DNA of 64,000 nt from Utricularia gibba (taxonomy: Eukaryota; Streptophyta; Magnoliopsida; Lamiales; Lentibulariaceae), in assembly GCA_002189035.1 (NCBI GenBank), contig NEEC01000144.1, positions 42,101 through 106,100 of the forward strand, given 5' to 3'. The notes under the pieces are model-generated. The model made no database searches, was not told the DNA's origin, and saw only the letters and a list, made by a program, of their open reading frames with translations. This document shows, piece by piece, positions 21,615-34,268 of this stretch; within the stretch, counting starts at the first letter, position 1, and every line of letters starts with the position of its first letter. The translations under genes and the position numbers were made by a program.

Positions 21615-24600
21615 GTGATCCATTTATTAACGTTGGGTTTTCGGCAGCTGCCTACATGGTTTCTGAAGGAAAAGCTTGTCGTTTTTGGGTGGGTGCTGTT
21701 GTTCGGAACTTCGTCCGGACCCAAGGTTCGGTTCGACTCCTGAGCCCAATCGGGTCCTATTCGACGAAAATCGTGATGCATTTTTTGAAGTTAGGATGTC
21801 ATGAGCACCCCAAATGGTTTTCTTGTCCACAAGCTTTATATTTGAGGAGGCGCTCTCGAGGGGCACTAGGATCGGCCGGAGGTCGGGTCGAACTCGGGCC
21901 CATAGTCATTTGTAGCCCGGCAAAAAAAGTGATCCATTTATAACGTTGGGTTTTCGGCAGCTGCCTACATGGTTTCTGAAGGAAAAGCTTGTCGTTTTTG
22001 GGTGGGTGCTTTTGTTGGAATTCATCCGGACCCAAGGTTCGGTTCGACTCCTGAGCCAATGGGTCCTATTCGACGAAAATCGTGATGCATTTTTGAAGTT
22101 AGGATGTCATGAGCACCCCAAATGGTTTTCTTGTCCACAAGCTTTATATTTGAGGAGGCGCTCTCGAGGGCACTAGGATCGGGCCGGAGGTCAGGTCGGG
22201 CTCGGCCCCATAGTCATTTGTAGCCCGGCAAAAAAGTGATCCATTTATTAACGTTGGGTTTTCGGCACTGCCTACATGGTTTCTGAAGGAAAAGCTTGTC
22301 GTTTTTGGGTGGGTGCTGTTGTTCGGAAATTCGTCCGGACCAAGGTTCGGTTCGACTCCTGAGCCCAATCGGGTCCTATTCGACGAAAATCGTGATGCAT
22401 TTTTTGAAGTTAGGATGTCATGAGCACCCCAAATGGTTTTCTCAACCACATGCTTTTTATTTGAGGAGGGCGCTCTCGAGGGGCACTAGGATCGGGCCGG
22501 AGGTCATATCGATCTCGGGCCCATAGTCATTTGTAGCCCGGCAAAAAAAGTGATCCATTTTAACGTTGGGTTTTCGGCAGCTGCCTACATGGTTTCTGAA
22601 GGAAAAGCTTGTCGTTTTTGGGTGGGTGCTTTGTTGGGAACTTCGTCCGGACCCAAGGTTCGGTTCGACTCCTGAGCCCAATCGGTCCTATTCGACGAAA
22701 ATCGTGATGCATTTATTGAAGTTAGGATGTCATGAGCACCCCAAATGGTTTTCTCACCACAAGCTTTATATTTGAGAAGGCGCTCTCGAGGGGCACTAGG
22801 ATCTGGCCGGAGTCGGGTCGAACTCGGGCCCATAGTCATTTGTAGCCCGGCAAAAAAAGTGATCCATTTATTAACGTTGGGTTTTCGGCAGCTGCCTACA
22901 TGTTTCTGAAGGAAAAGCTTGTCGTTTTTGGGTGGGTGCTTTGTTGGAAGTTCCCGGACCCAAGGTTCTGTTCGACTCCTGAGCCAATCGGGTCCTATTC
23001 GACGAAAATCGTGATGCATTTTTAAAGTTAGGATGTCATGAGCACCCCAAATGGTTTTCTCATCCACAAGCTTTATATTTGAGGAGGCGCTCTCGAGGGG
23101 CACCGGGATCGGGCCGGAGGGTCTCGGGCTATAGTCATTTGTAGCCCGGCAAAAAAAGTGATCCATTTATTAACGTTGGGTTTTCGGCAGCTGCCTACAT
23201 GGTTTCTGAAGGAAAAGCTTGTCGTTTTTGGGAGGGTGCTGTTGTTGGGAACTTCGTCCGGACCCAAGGTTCGGTTCGACTCTTGAGCCCAATGGGGTCC
23301 TATTCGACGAAAATCGTGATGCATTTTTTGAAGTTAGGATGTCATGAGCACCCCAAATGGTTTTCTTGTCCACAAGCTTTATATTTGAGGAGGCGCTCTC
23401 GAGGGGCACTAGGATCGGCCGGAGGTCGGGTCGAACTCGGGCCCATAGTCATTTGTAGCCCGGCAAAAAAAGTGATCCATTTATTAACGTTGGGTTTTCG
23501 GCACCTGCCTACATGTTTCTGAAGGAAAAGCTTGTCGTTTTTGGGGGGTGCTTTGTTGGGAAGTTCGTCCGGACCCAAGGTTCGTTCGACTCCTGAGCCC
23601 AATCGGGTCCTATTCGACGAAAATCGTGATGCATTTTTGAAGTTAGGATGTCATGAGCACCCCAAATGGTTTTCTCACACAAGCTTTTTATTTGAGGAGG
23701 CGCTCTCGAGGGGCACTAGGATCGGCCGGAGGTCAGGTCGAACTCGGGCCCATAGTCATTTGTAGCCCGGCAAAAAAAGTGATCCATTTATAACGTTGGG
23801 TTTTCGGCAGCTGCCTACATGGTTTCTGAAGGAAAAGCTTGTCGTTTTTGGGTGGGTGCTGTTGTTCGGAACTTCGTCCGGACCAAGGTTCGGTTCGACT
23901 CCTGAGCCCAATCGGGTCCTATTCGACGAAAATCGTGATGCATTTTTGAAGTTAGGATGTCATGAGCACCCCAAATGGTTTTCTCATCCACAAGCTTTAT
24001 ATTTGAGGAGGCGCTCTCGAGGGGCACCGGGATCGGGCCGGAGGTCGGGTCGGGCTCGGCCCATAGTCATTTGTAGCCCGGCAAAAAAAGTGATCCATTT
24101 ATTAACGTTGGGTTTCGGCAGCTGCCTACATGGTTTCTGAAGGAAAAGCTTGTCGTTTTTGGGTGGGTGCTTTTGTTGGGAATTCATCCGGACCCAAGGT
24201 TCGGTTCGACTCCTGAGCCCAATGGGGTCCTATTCGACGAAAATCGTGATGCATTTTTTTGAAGTTAGGATGTCATGAGCACCCCAAATGGTTTTCTCAA
24301 CCACAAGCTTTTTATTTGAGGAGGCGCTCTCGAGGGGCACTAGGATCTGGCCGGAGGTCGGGTCGAACTCGGGCCCATAGTCATTTGTAGCCCGGCAAAA
24401 AAAGTGATCCATTTATTAACGTTGGGTTTTCGGCAGCTGCCTACATGGTTTCTGAAGGAAAAGCTTGTCGTTTTTGGGTGGGTGCTTTTGTTGGGAATTC
24501 GTCCGGACCCAAGGTTCGGTTCGACTCCTGAGCCCAATCGGGTCCTATTCGACGAAAATCGTGATGCATTTTTAAAGTTAGGATGTCATGAGCACCCCAA

Positions 24601-25019
24601 ATGGTTTTCTCATCCACAAGCTTTATATTTGAGGAGGCGCTCTCGAGGGGCACCGGGATCGGGCCGGAGGGGTCGGGCTCGGGCCCATAGTCATTTGTAG
24701 CCGGCAAAAAAAGTGATCCATTTATAACGTTGGGTTTTCGGCAGCTGCCTACATGGTTTCTGAAGGAAAAGCTTGTCGTTTTTGGGTGGGTGCTTTTTTG
24801 GAAATTCGTCCGGACCCAAGGTTCGGTTCGACTCCTGAGCCAATCGGGTCCTATTCGACGAAAATCGTGATGCATTTTTGAAGTTAGGATGTCATGAGCA
24901 CCCCAAATGGTTTTCTTGTCCACAAGCTTTATATTTGAGGAGGCGCTCTCGAGGGGCACTAGGATCGGCCGGAGGTCGGGTCGAACTCGGCCCATAGTCA
25001 TTTGTAGCCCGGCAAAAAA

Positions 25020-25306
25020 GTGATCCATTTATTAACGTTGGGTTTTCGGCAGCTGCCTACATGGTTTCTTAAGGAAAAGCTTGTCGTTTTTGGTGGTGCT
25101 TTCATTGGGAACTTCGTTCGGACCAATCCGGTCCTATTCGACGAAAATCGTGATGCATTTATTGAAGTTAGGATGTCATGAGCACCCCAAATGGTTTTCT
25201 CTCATCCACAAGCTTTATATTTGAGGAGGCGCTCTCGAGGGCACCGGGATCGGCCGGAGGTCGGGTCGGGCTCGGGCCCATAGTCATTTGTAGCCCGGCA
25301 AAAAAA
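25020..25306 (+). repeat. Short monomer S3 (287 bp, 25-bp CCCAA deletion type)
   Basis: It carries the linked set TTTCTTAAGG, TTCATTGGG, TTCGTTCGGACCAATCCGG and GCATTTATTGAAG, with a CATCC-type half B and an ACCGGG motif. A small CT duplication precedes CATCC. Confidence 0.85.
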
Positions 25307-28300
25307 GTGATCCATTTATTAACGTTGGGTTTTCGGCAGCTGCCTACATGGTTTCTGAAGGAAAAGCTTGTCGTTTTTGGGTGGGTGCTGTTGTTCGGAA
25401 CTTCGTCCGGACCCAAGGTTCGGTTCGACTCCTGAGCCCAATCGGGTCCTATTCGACGAAAATCGTGATGCATTTTTTGAAGTTAGGATGTCATGAGCAC
25501 CCCAAATGGTTTTCTTGTCCACAAGCTTTATATTTGAGGAGGCGCTCTCGAGGGGCACTAGGATCGGCCGGAGGTCGGGTCGAACTCGGGCCCATAGTCA
25601 TTTGTAGCCCGGCAAAAAAAGTGATCCATTTATTAACGTTGGGTTTTCGGCAGCTGCCTACATGTTTCTGAAGGAAAAGCTTGTCGTTTTTGGGTGGGTG
25701 CTTTCGTTGGGAATTCGTCGGACCCAAGGTTCGGTTCGACTCCTGAGCCCAATGGGGTCCTATTCGACGAAAATCGTGATGCATTTTTTGAAGTTAGGAT
25801 GTCATGAGCACCCCAAATGGTTTTCTTGTCCACAAGCTTTATATTTGAGGAGGCGCTCTCGAGGGGCACCAGGATCGGGCCGGAGGTCGGTCGGGCTCGG
25901 CCCCATAGTCATTTGTAGCCCGGCAAAAAAGTGATCCATTTATTAACGTTGGGTTTTTCGGCAGCCTGCCTACATGGTTTTGAAGGAAAAGCTTGTCGTT
26001 TTTGGGTGGGTGCTGTTGTTCGGAAATTCGTCCGGACCCAAGGTTCGGTTCGACTCCTGAGCCCAATCGGGTCCTATTCGACGAAAATCGTGATGCATTT
26101 TTTGAAGTTAGGATGTCATGAGCACCCCAAATGGTTTTCTCAACCACAGCTTTTTATTTGAGGAGGCGCTCTCGAGGGGCACTAGGATCGGGCCGGAGGT
26201 CATATCGATCTCGGGCCCATAGTCATTTGTAGCCCGGCAAAAAAAGTGATCCATTATTAACGTTGGGTTTTCGGCAGCTGCCAACATGGTTTCTGAAGGA
26301 AAAGCTTGTCGTTTTTGGTTGGGTGCTTTTTGGGAACTTCGTCCGGACCCAAGGTTCGGTTCGACTCCTGAGCCCAATGGGGTCCTATTCGACGAAAATC
26401 GTGATGCATTTTTTGAAGTTAGGATGTCATGAGCACCCCAAATGGTTTTCTTGTCCACAAGCTTTATATTTGAGGAGGCGCTCTCGAGGGGCACCAGGAT
26501 CGGGCCGGAGGTCGGTCGGGCTCGGCCCCATAGTCATTTGTAGCCCGGCAAAAAAAGTGATCCATTTATTAACGTTGGGTTTTCGGCAGCTGCCTACATG
26601 GTTTGAAGGAAAAGCTTGTCGTTTTTGGTGGGTGCTGTTGTTGGAAATTCGTCCGGACCCAAGTTTCGGTTCGACTCCTGAGCCCAATCGGGTCCTATTC
26701 GACGAAAATCGTGATGCATTTATTGAAGTTAGGATGTCATGGCACCAAATGGTTTTCTCAACCACAAGCTTTTTATTTGAGGAGGCGCTCTCGAGGGGCA
26801 CTAGGATCTGGCCGGAGGTCGGGTCGAACTCGGGCCCATAGTCATTTGTAGCCCGGCAAAAAAAGTGATCCATTTATAACGTTGGGTTTTCGGCAGCTGC
26901 CTACATGGTTTCTGAAGGAAAAGCTTGTCGTTTTTGGGTGGGTGCTGTTGTTCGGAACTTCGTCCGGACCCAAGGTTCGGTTCGACTCCTGAGCCCAATC
27001 GGGTCCTATTCGACGAAAATCGTGATGCATTTTTTGAAGTTAGGATGTCATGAGCACCCCAAATGGTTTTCTCAACCACAAGCTTTTTATTTGAGGAGGC
27101 GCTCTCGAGGGGCACTAGGATCGGGCCGGAGGTCCGACTCGGGCCCATAGTCATTTGTAGCCCGGCAAAAAAAGTGATCCATTTATTAACGTTGGGTTTT
27201 CGGCAGCTGCCTACATGGTTTCTGAAGGAAAAGCTTGTCGTTTTTGGTGGGTGCTTTTTGGGAATTCGTCCGGACCCAAGGTTCGGTTCGACTCCTGAGC
27301 CCAATGGGGTCCTATTCGACGAAAATCGTGATGCATTTTTTGAAGTTAGGATGTCATGAGCACCCCAAATGGTTTTCTTGTCCACAAGCTTTATATTTGA
27401 GGAGGCGCTCTCGAGGGGGCACCAGGATCGGGCCGGAGGTCAGGTCGGGCTCGGCCCCATAGTCATTTGTAGCCCGGCAAAAAATGTGATCCATTTATTA
27501 ACGTTGGGTTTTCGGCAGCTGCCTACATGGTTTGTGAAGGAAAAGCTTGTCGTTTTTGGGTGGGTGCTGTTGTTCGGAAATTCGTCCGGACCCAAGGTTC
27601 GGTTCGACTCCTGAGCCCAATCGGGTCCTATTCGACGAAAATCGTGATGCATTTTTTGAAGTTAGGATGTCATGAGCACCCCAAATGGTTTTCTCAACCA
27701 CAAGCTTTTTATTTGAGGAGGCGCTCTCGAGGGGCACTAGGATCTGGCCGGAGGTCGGGTCGAACTCGGCCCATAGTCATTTGTAGCCCGGCAAAAAAAG
27801 TGATCCATTTATTAACGTTGGGTTTTCGGCAGCTGCCTACATGGTTTCTGAAGGAAAAGCTTGTCGTTTTTGGGTGGGTGCTGTTGTTCGGAACTTCGTC
27901 CGGACCCAAGGTTCGGTTCGACTCCTGAGCCCAATCGGGTCCTATTCGACGAAAAATCGTGATGCATTTTTTGAAGTTAGGATGTCATGAGCACCCCAAA
28001 TGGTTTTCTCAACCACATGCTTTTTATTTGAGGAGGCGCTCTCGAGGGGCACTAGGATCGGGCCGGAGGTCATATCGATCTCGGGCCCATAGTCATTTGT
28101 AGCCCGGCAAAAAAAGTGATCCATTTATTAACGTTGGGTTTTCGGCAGCTGCCTACATGGTTTCTGAAGGAAAAGCTTGTCGTTTTTGGGTGGGTGCTTT
28201 TGTTGGGAATTCGTCCGGACCCAAGTTTCGGTTCGACTCCTGAGCCCAATCGGTCCTATTCGACGAAAATCGTGATGCATTTTTGAAGTTAGGATGTCAT

Positions 28301-28736
28301 GAGCACCCCAAATGGTTTTCTCAACCACATGCTTTTTATTTGAGAAGGCGCTCTCGAGGGGCACTAGGATCTGGCGGAGGTCGGGTCGAACTCGGCCCAT
28401 AGTCATTTGTAGCCGGCAAAAAAAGTGATCCATTTATTAACGTTGGGTTTTCGGCAGCTGCCTACATGGTTTCTGAAGGAAAAGCTTGTCGTTTTTGGGT
28501 GGGTGCTTCCGTTGGAAGTTCGTCCGGACCCAAGGTTCTGTTCGACTCCTGAGCCCAATCGGGTCCTATTCGACGAAAATCGTGATGCATTTACTAAAGT
28601 TAGGATGTCATGAGCACCCCAAATGGTTTTCTCATCCACAAGCTTATATTTCAGGAGGCGCTCTCGAGGGGCACCGGGATCGGGCCGGATATCGGGTCGG
28701 GCTCGGGCCCATAGTCATTTGTAGCCCGGCAAAAAA

Positions 28737-29047
28737 GTGATCCATTTATTTATTGGTTTTTTCGGCAGCTGCCTACATGGTTTCTGAAGGAAAAGCTTGT
28801 CGTTTTTGGGTGCTTTGTTGTTGGGAACTTCGTCCGGACCCAAGGTTCGGTTCGACTCTTGAGCCCAATGGGGTCCTATTCGACGAAAATCGTGATGCAT
28901 TTTTTGAAGTTAGGATGTCATGGGCACCCCAAATGGTTTTCTTGTCCACAAGCTTTATATTTGAGGAGGCGCTCTCGAGGGGCACTAGGATCTGGCCGGA
29001 GGTCGGGTCGAACTCGGGCCCATAGTCATTTGTAGCCCGGAAAAAAA
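28737..29047 (+). repeat. Monomer with rearranged 5' end
   Basis: After GTGATCCATTTATT the usual AACGTTGGGTTTTCGG is replaced by TATTGGTTTTTTCGG (28741-28768 region), removing the otherwise near-invariant AACGTT. The core is also compressed (TTTTTGGGTGCTTTG). The rest of the monomer is ordinary. Confidence 0.65.
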
Positions 29048-31212
29048 GTGATCCATTTATTAACGTTGGGTTTTCGGCACCTGCCTACATTTTTCTGAAG
29101 GAAAAGCTTGTCGTTTTTGGGTGGGTGCTTTCGTTGGGAAGTTCATCCGGACCCAAGGTTCTGTTCGACTCCTGAGCCCAATGGGGTCCTATTCGACGAA
29201 AATCGTGATGCATTTTTTGAAGTTAGGATGTCATGAGCACCCCAAATGGTTTTCTCCACAAGCTTTATATTTGAGGAGGCGCTCTCGAGGGGCACTAGAA
29301 TCTGGCCGGAGGTCGGGTCGGGCTCGGGCCCATAGTCATTTGTAGCCCGGCAAAAAAAGTGATCCATTTATTAACGTTGGGTTTTCGGCACTGCCTACAT
29401 TGTTTCTGAAGGAAAAGCTTGTCGTTTTTGGGTGGGTGCTTTCGTTGGGAAGTTCATCCGGACCCAAGGTTCTGTTCGACTCCTGAGCCCAATGGGGTCC
29501 TATTCGACGAAAATCGTGATGCATTTTTTGAAGTTAGGATGTCATGAGCACCCCAAATGGTTTTCTTGTCCACAAGCTTTATTTTGAGGAGGCGCTCTCG
29601 AGGGGCACTAGATCGGCCGGAGGTCGGTCGCTCGGGCCCATAGTCATTTGTAGCCCGGCAAAAAAATGATCCATTTATTAACGTTGGGTTTCGGCACCTG
29701 CCTACATGTTTCTGAAGGAAAAGCTTGTCGTTTTTGGGTGGGTGCTTTGTTGGGAACTTCGTCCGGACCCAAGGTTCTGTTCGACTCCTGAGCCCAATGG
29801 GGTCCTATTCGACGAAAATCGTGATGCATTTTTTGAAGTTAGGATGTCATGAGCACCCCAAATGGTTTTCTCAACCACATGCTTTTTATTTGAGAAGCGC
29901 TCTCGAGGGGCACTAGGATCGGCCGGAGGTCGGGTCGAACTCGGGCCCATAGTCATTTGTAGCCCGGCAAAAAAAGTGATCCATTTATAACGTTGGGTTT
30001 TCGGCAGCTGCCTACATGTTTCTGAAGGAAAAGCTTGTCGTTTTTGGGGGTGCTGTTGTTCGGAACTTCGTCCGGACCCAAGGTTCGGTTCGACTCTGAG
30101 CCCAATCGGGTCCTATTCGACGAAAATCGTGATGCATTTTTGAAGTTAGGATGTCATGAGCACCCCAAATGGTTTTCTCAACCACATGCTTTTTATTTGA
30201 GAAGGCGCTCTCGAGGGGCACTAGGATCTGGCCGGAGGTCACGTCGAACTCGGGCCCATAGTCATTTGTAGCCCGGCAAAAAAGTGATCCATTTATTAAC
30301 GTTGGGTTTTCGGCAGCTGCCTACATGGTTTCTGAAGGAAAAGCTTGTCGTTTTTGGTGGGTGCTGTTGTTCGGAAATTCGTCCGGACCCAAGGTTCGGT
30401 TCGACTCCTGAGCCCAATCGGGTCCTATTCGACGAAAATCGTGATGCATTTTAAAGTTAGGATGTCATGAGCACCCCAAATGGTTTTCTCATCCACAAGC
30501 TTTATATTTGAGGAGGCGCTCTCGAGGGGCACCGGGATCGGGCCGGAGATCGGGTCGGGCTCGGGCCCATAGTCATTTGTAGCCCGGCAAAAAAAAGTGA
30601 TCCATTTATTAACGTTGGGTTTTCGGCAGCTGCCTACATGTTTCTGAAGGAAAAGCTTGTCGTTTTTGGGTGGGTGCTGTGTTGGGAACTTCGTCCGGAC
30701 CCAAGTTTCGGTTCGACTCCTGAGCCAAATCGGTCCTATTCGACGAAAATCGTGATGCATTTATTGAAGTTAGGATGTCATGAGCACCCCAAATGGTTTC
30801 TCATCCACAAGCTTTATATTTGAGGAGGGCTCTCGAGCACCAGGATCGGCCGGAGGTCAGGTCGGCTCGGCCCATAGTCATTTGTAGCCCGGCAAAAAAA
30901 GTGATCCATTTATTAACGTTGGGTTTTCGGCAGCTGCCTACATGGTTTTGAAGGAAAAGCTTGTCGTTTTTGGGAGGGTGCTTTTGTTGGGAACTTCGTC
31001 CGGACCCAAGGTTCGGTTCGACTCTTGAGCCCAATGGGTCCTATTCGACGAAAATCGTGATGCATTTTTTGAAGTTAGGATGTCATGGGCACCCAAATGG
31101 TTTTCTTGTCCACAAGCTTTATATTTGAGGAGGCGCTCTCGAGGGGCACTAGGATCTGGCCGGAGGTCGGGTCGAACTCGGGCCCATAGTCATTTGTAGC
31201 CCGGCAAAAAAA
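29048..31212 (+). repeat. 9-monomer HOR, partial copy (7 monomers, 2165 bp)
   Basis: Positions 3 to 9 of the domain-3 register are present in order. They include the CACGTCGAAC monomer (about 29972), the GGAAATTCGTCC/TAAAG monomer (about 30282), the ATTTATTGAAG monomer (about 30597) and the TTGTCC/GATCTGG monomer (about 30901). The short monomer and position 2 are absent. Confidence 0.65.
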
Positions 31213-31497
31213 GTGATCCATTTATTAACGTTGGGTTTTCGGCAGCTGCCTACATGGTTTCTTAAGGAAAAGCTTGTCGTTTTTGGTAAGGTGCTTTCAT
31301 TGGGAACTTCGTTCGGACCAATCGGTCCTATTCGACGAAAATCGTGATGCATTTATTGAAGTTAGGATGTCATGAGCACCCAAATGGTTTTCTCATCCAC
31401 AAGCTTTATATTTGAGGAGGCGCTCTCGAGGGCACTAGGATCGGGCCGGAGGTCGGGTCGGGCTCGGGCCCATAGTCATTTGTAGCCCGGCAAAAAA
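31213..31497 (+). repeat. Short monomer S4 (285 bp, 25-bp CCCAA deletion type)
   Basis: It carries TTTCTTAAGG, GGTAAGGTGC, TTCATTGGG, TTCGTTCGGACCAATCGG and GCATTTATTGAAG. It marks position 1 of a 9-monomer HOR copy. Confidence 0.85.
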
Positions 31498-33981
31498 GTG
31501 ATCCATTTATTAACGTTGGGTTTTCGGCAGCTGCTTACATGGTTTCTTAAGGAAAAACTTGTCGTTTTTGGGTGGGTGCTGTTGTTGGAACTTCGTCCGG
31601 ACCCAAGGTTCGATTCGACTCCTGAGCCCAATCGGGTCCTATTCGACGAAAATCGTGATGCATTTTTTGAAGTTAGGATGTCATGAGCACCCCAAATGGT
31701 TTTCTTGTCCACAAGCTTTATATTTGAGGAGGCGCTCTCGAGGGGCACTAGAATCTGGCCGGAGGTCGGGTCGAACTCGGGCCCATAGTCATTTGTAGCC
31801 CGGCAAAAAAAATGATCCATTTATTAACGTTGGGTTTTCGGCAGCTGCCTACATGTTTCTGAAGGAAAAGCTTGTCGTTTTTGGGTGGGTGCTTTCGTTG
31901 GGAAGTTCATCCGGACCCAAGGTTCGTTCGACTCCTGAGCCCAATGGGGTCCTATTCGACGAAAATCGTGATGCATTTTTTGAAGTTAGGATGTCATGAG
32001 CACCCCAAATGGTTTTCTTGTCCACAAGCTTTATATTTGAGGAGGCGCTCTCGAGGGGCACTAGAATCTGGCCGGAGGTCGGGTCGAACTCGGCCCATAG
32101 TCATTTGTAGCCCGGCAAAAAAACTGATCCATTTATTAACGTTGGGTTTCGGCACCTGCCTACATTGTTTCTGAAGGAAAAGCTTGTCGTTTTTGGGTGG
32201 GTGCTTTCGTTGGGAAGTTCATCCGGACCCAAGGTTCTGTTCGACTCCTGAGCCCAATGGGGTCCTATTCGACGAAAATCGTGATGCATTTTTTGAAGTT
32301 AGGATGTCATGAGCACCCCAAATGGTTTTCTTGTCCACAAGCTTTTATATTGAGGAGGCGCTCTCGAGGGGCACCAGGATCGGGCCGGAGGTCAGGTCGG
32401 GCTCGGCCCCATAGTCATTTGTAGCCGGCAAAAAATGTGATCCATTTATTAACGTTGGGTTTTCGGCACTGCCTACATGGTTTCTGAAGGAAAAGCTTGT
32501 CGTTTTTGGGTGGGTGCTGTTGTTCGGAACTTCGTCCGGACCCAAGGTTCGGTTCGACTCCTGAGCCCAATCGGGTCCTATTCGACGAAAATCGTGATGC
32601 ATTTTTTGAAGTTAGGATGTCATGAGCACCCCAAATGGTTTTCTCAACCACATGCTTTTATTTGAGAAGGCGCTCTCGAGGGGCACTAGGATCTGGCCGG
32701 AGGTCGGGTCGAACTCGGGCCCATAGTCATTTGTAGCCCGGCAAAAAAAGTGATCCATTTATTAACGTTGGGTTTTCGGCAGCTGCCTACATGGTTTCTG
32801 AAGGAAAAGCTTGTCGTTTTTGGGTGGGTGCTTTGTTGGAACTTCGTCACCCCAAGGTTCGGTTCGACTCTTGAGCCCAATCGGGTCCTATTCGACGAAA
32901 ATCGTGATGCATTTTTTGAAGTTAGGATGTCATGAGCACCCCAAATGGTTTTCTCACCACATGCTTTTTATTTGAGAAGGCGCTCTCGAGGGGCACTAGG
33001 ATCTGGCCGGAGGTCACGTCGAACTCGGCCCATAGTCATTTGAAGCCCGGTAAAAAAAAGTGATCCATTTATTAACGTTGGGTTTTCGGCAGCTGCCTAC
33101 ATGGTTTCTGAAGGAAAAGCTTGTCGTTTTTGGTGGGTGCTTTGTTCGGAAATTCGTCCGGACCCAAGGTTCGGTTCGACTCCTGAGCCCAATCGGGTCC
33201 TATTCGACGAAATCGTGATGCATTTTAAAGTTAGGATGTCATGAGCACCCCAAATGGTTTCTTCCACAAGCTTTATATTTGAGGAGGCGCTCTCGAGGGC
33301 ACCGGATCGGGCCGGAGGTCGGGTCGGCTCGGCCCATAGTCATTTGTAGCCCGGCAAAAAAAGTGATCCATTTATTAACGTTGGGTTTTCGGCAGCTGCC
33401 TACATTGTTTCTGAAGGAAAAGCTTGTCGTTTTTGGGTGGGTGCTTTCGTTGGGAATTCGTCCGGACCCAAGGTTCGGTTCGACTCCTGAGCCCAATCGG
33501 TCCTATTCGACGAAAATCGTGATGCATTTATTGAAGTTAGGATGTCATGAGCACCCCAAATGGTTTTCTCATCCACAAGCTTTATTTGAGGAGGCTCTCG
33601 AGGGGCACTAGGATCGGGCCGGAGGTCGGTCGGCTCGGGCCCATAGTCATTTGTAGCCCGGCAAAAAAAGTGATCCATTTATTAACGTTGGGTTTTCGGC
33701 AGCTGCCTACATGGTTTCTGAAGGAAAAGCTTGTCGTTTTTTGGAGGGTGCTTTTGTTGGGAACTTCGTCCGGACCCAAGGTTCGGTTCGACTCCTGAGC
33801 CAATGGGGTCCTATTCGACGAAAATCGTGATGCATTTTTTGAAGTTAGGATGTCATGAGCACCCCAAATGGTTTTCTTGTCCACAAGCTTTATATTTGAG
33901 GAGGCGCTCTCGAGGGGCACTAGGATCTGGCCGGAGGTCGGTCGAACTCGGGCCCATAGTCATTTGTAGCCCGGCAAAAAA
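31213..33981 (+). repeat. 9-monomer HOR copy 1 (2769 bp)
   Basis: It opens with a short monomer (31213) and ends with TTGTCC/GATCTGG (33670). In between are the GCTTACATGG monomer (31498), two GGAAGTTCATCC monomers, CAACCACATGC, CACGTCGAAC, GGAAATTCG with TAAAG, and ATTTATTGAAG. The order matches 35513-38274 position by position. Confidence 0.75.
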
Positions 33982-34268
33982 GTGATCCATTTATTAACGT
34001 TGGGTTTTCGGCAGCTGCCTACATGGTTTCTGAAGGAAAAGCTTGTCGTTTTGGTGGTGCTTTCATTGGGAATTCGTTCGGACCCAATCCGGTCCTATTC
34101 GACGAAAATCGTGATGCATTTATTGAAGTTAGGATGTCATGAGCACCCCAAATGGTTTTCTCATCCACAAGCTTTATATTTGAGGAGGCGCTCTCGAGGG
34201 GCACCGGGATCGGGCCGGAGGTCGGGTCGGGCTCGGGCCCATAGTCATTTGTAGCCCGGCAAAAAAAA
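33982..34268 (+). repeat. Short monomer S5 (287 bp, 25-bp CCCAA deletion type)
   Basis: The core reads GGGAATTCGTTCGGACCCAATCCGG (given here in two parts: GGGAATTCGTTCGG, then ACCCAATCCGG). It keeps one CCCAA and has GCATTTATTGAAG. It heads the reduced HOR copy. Confidence 0.85.

Larger units (their letters stand above)
12949..28424 (+). repeat. Array domain 2: ATCGAT-marked region with a 3-monomer HOR
   Basis: Eight monomers end half B with CATATCGATCTCGG, creating ATCGAT at 13528, 15068, 18484, 19424, 20360, 22508, 26204 and 28074. I found no ATCGAT outside this domain; a relic CATATCGCTCGG lies near 48414. The gaps between sites are near multiples of the monomer (5, 11, 3, 3, 7, 12 and 6 units). 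CAACCACATGC (second HindIII site lost) and CACCTG are frequent. The A-run to GTGATCC boundary sometimes reads AAAATGTGATCC and is then often followed by GTTTGTGAAGG (13260, 14803, 27487). Confidence 0.7.
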
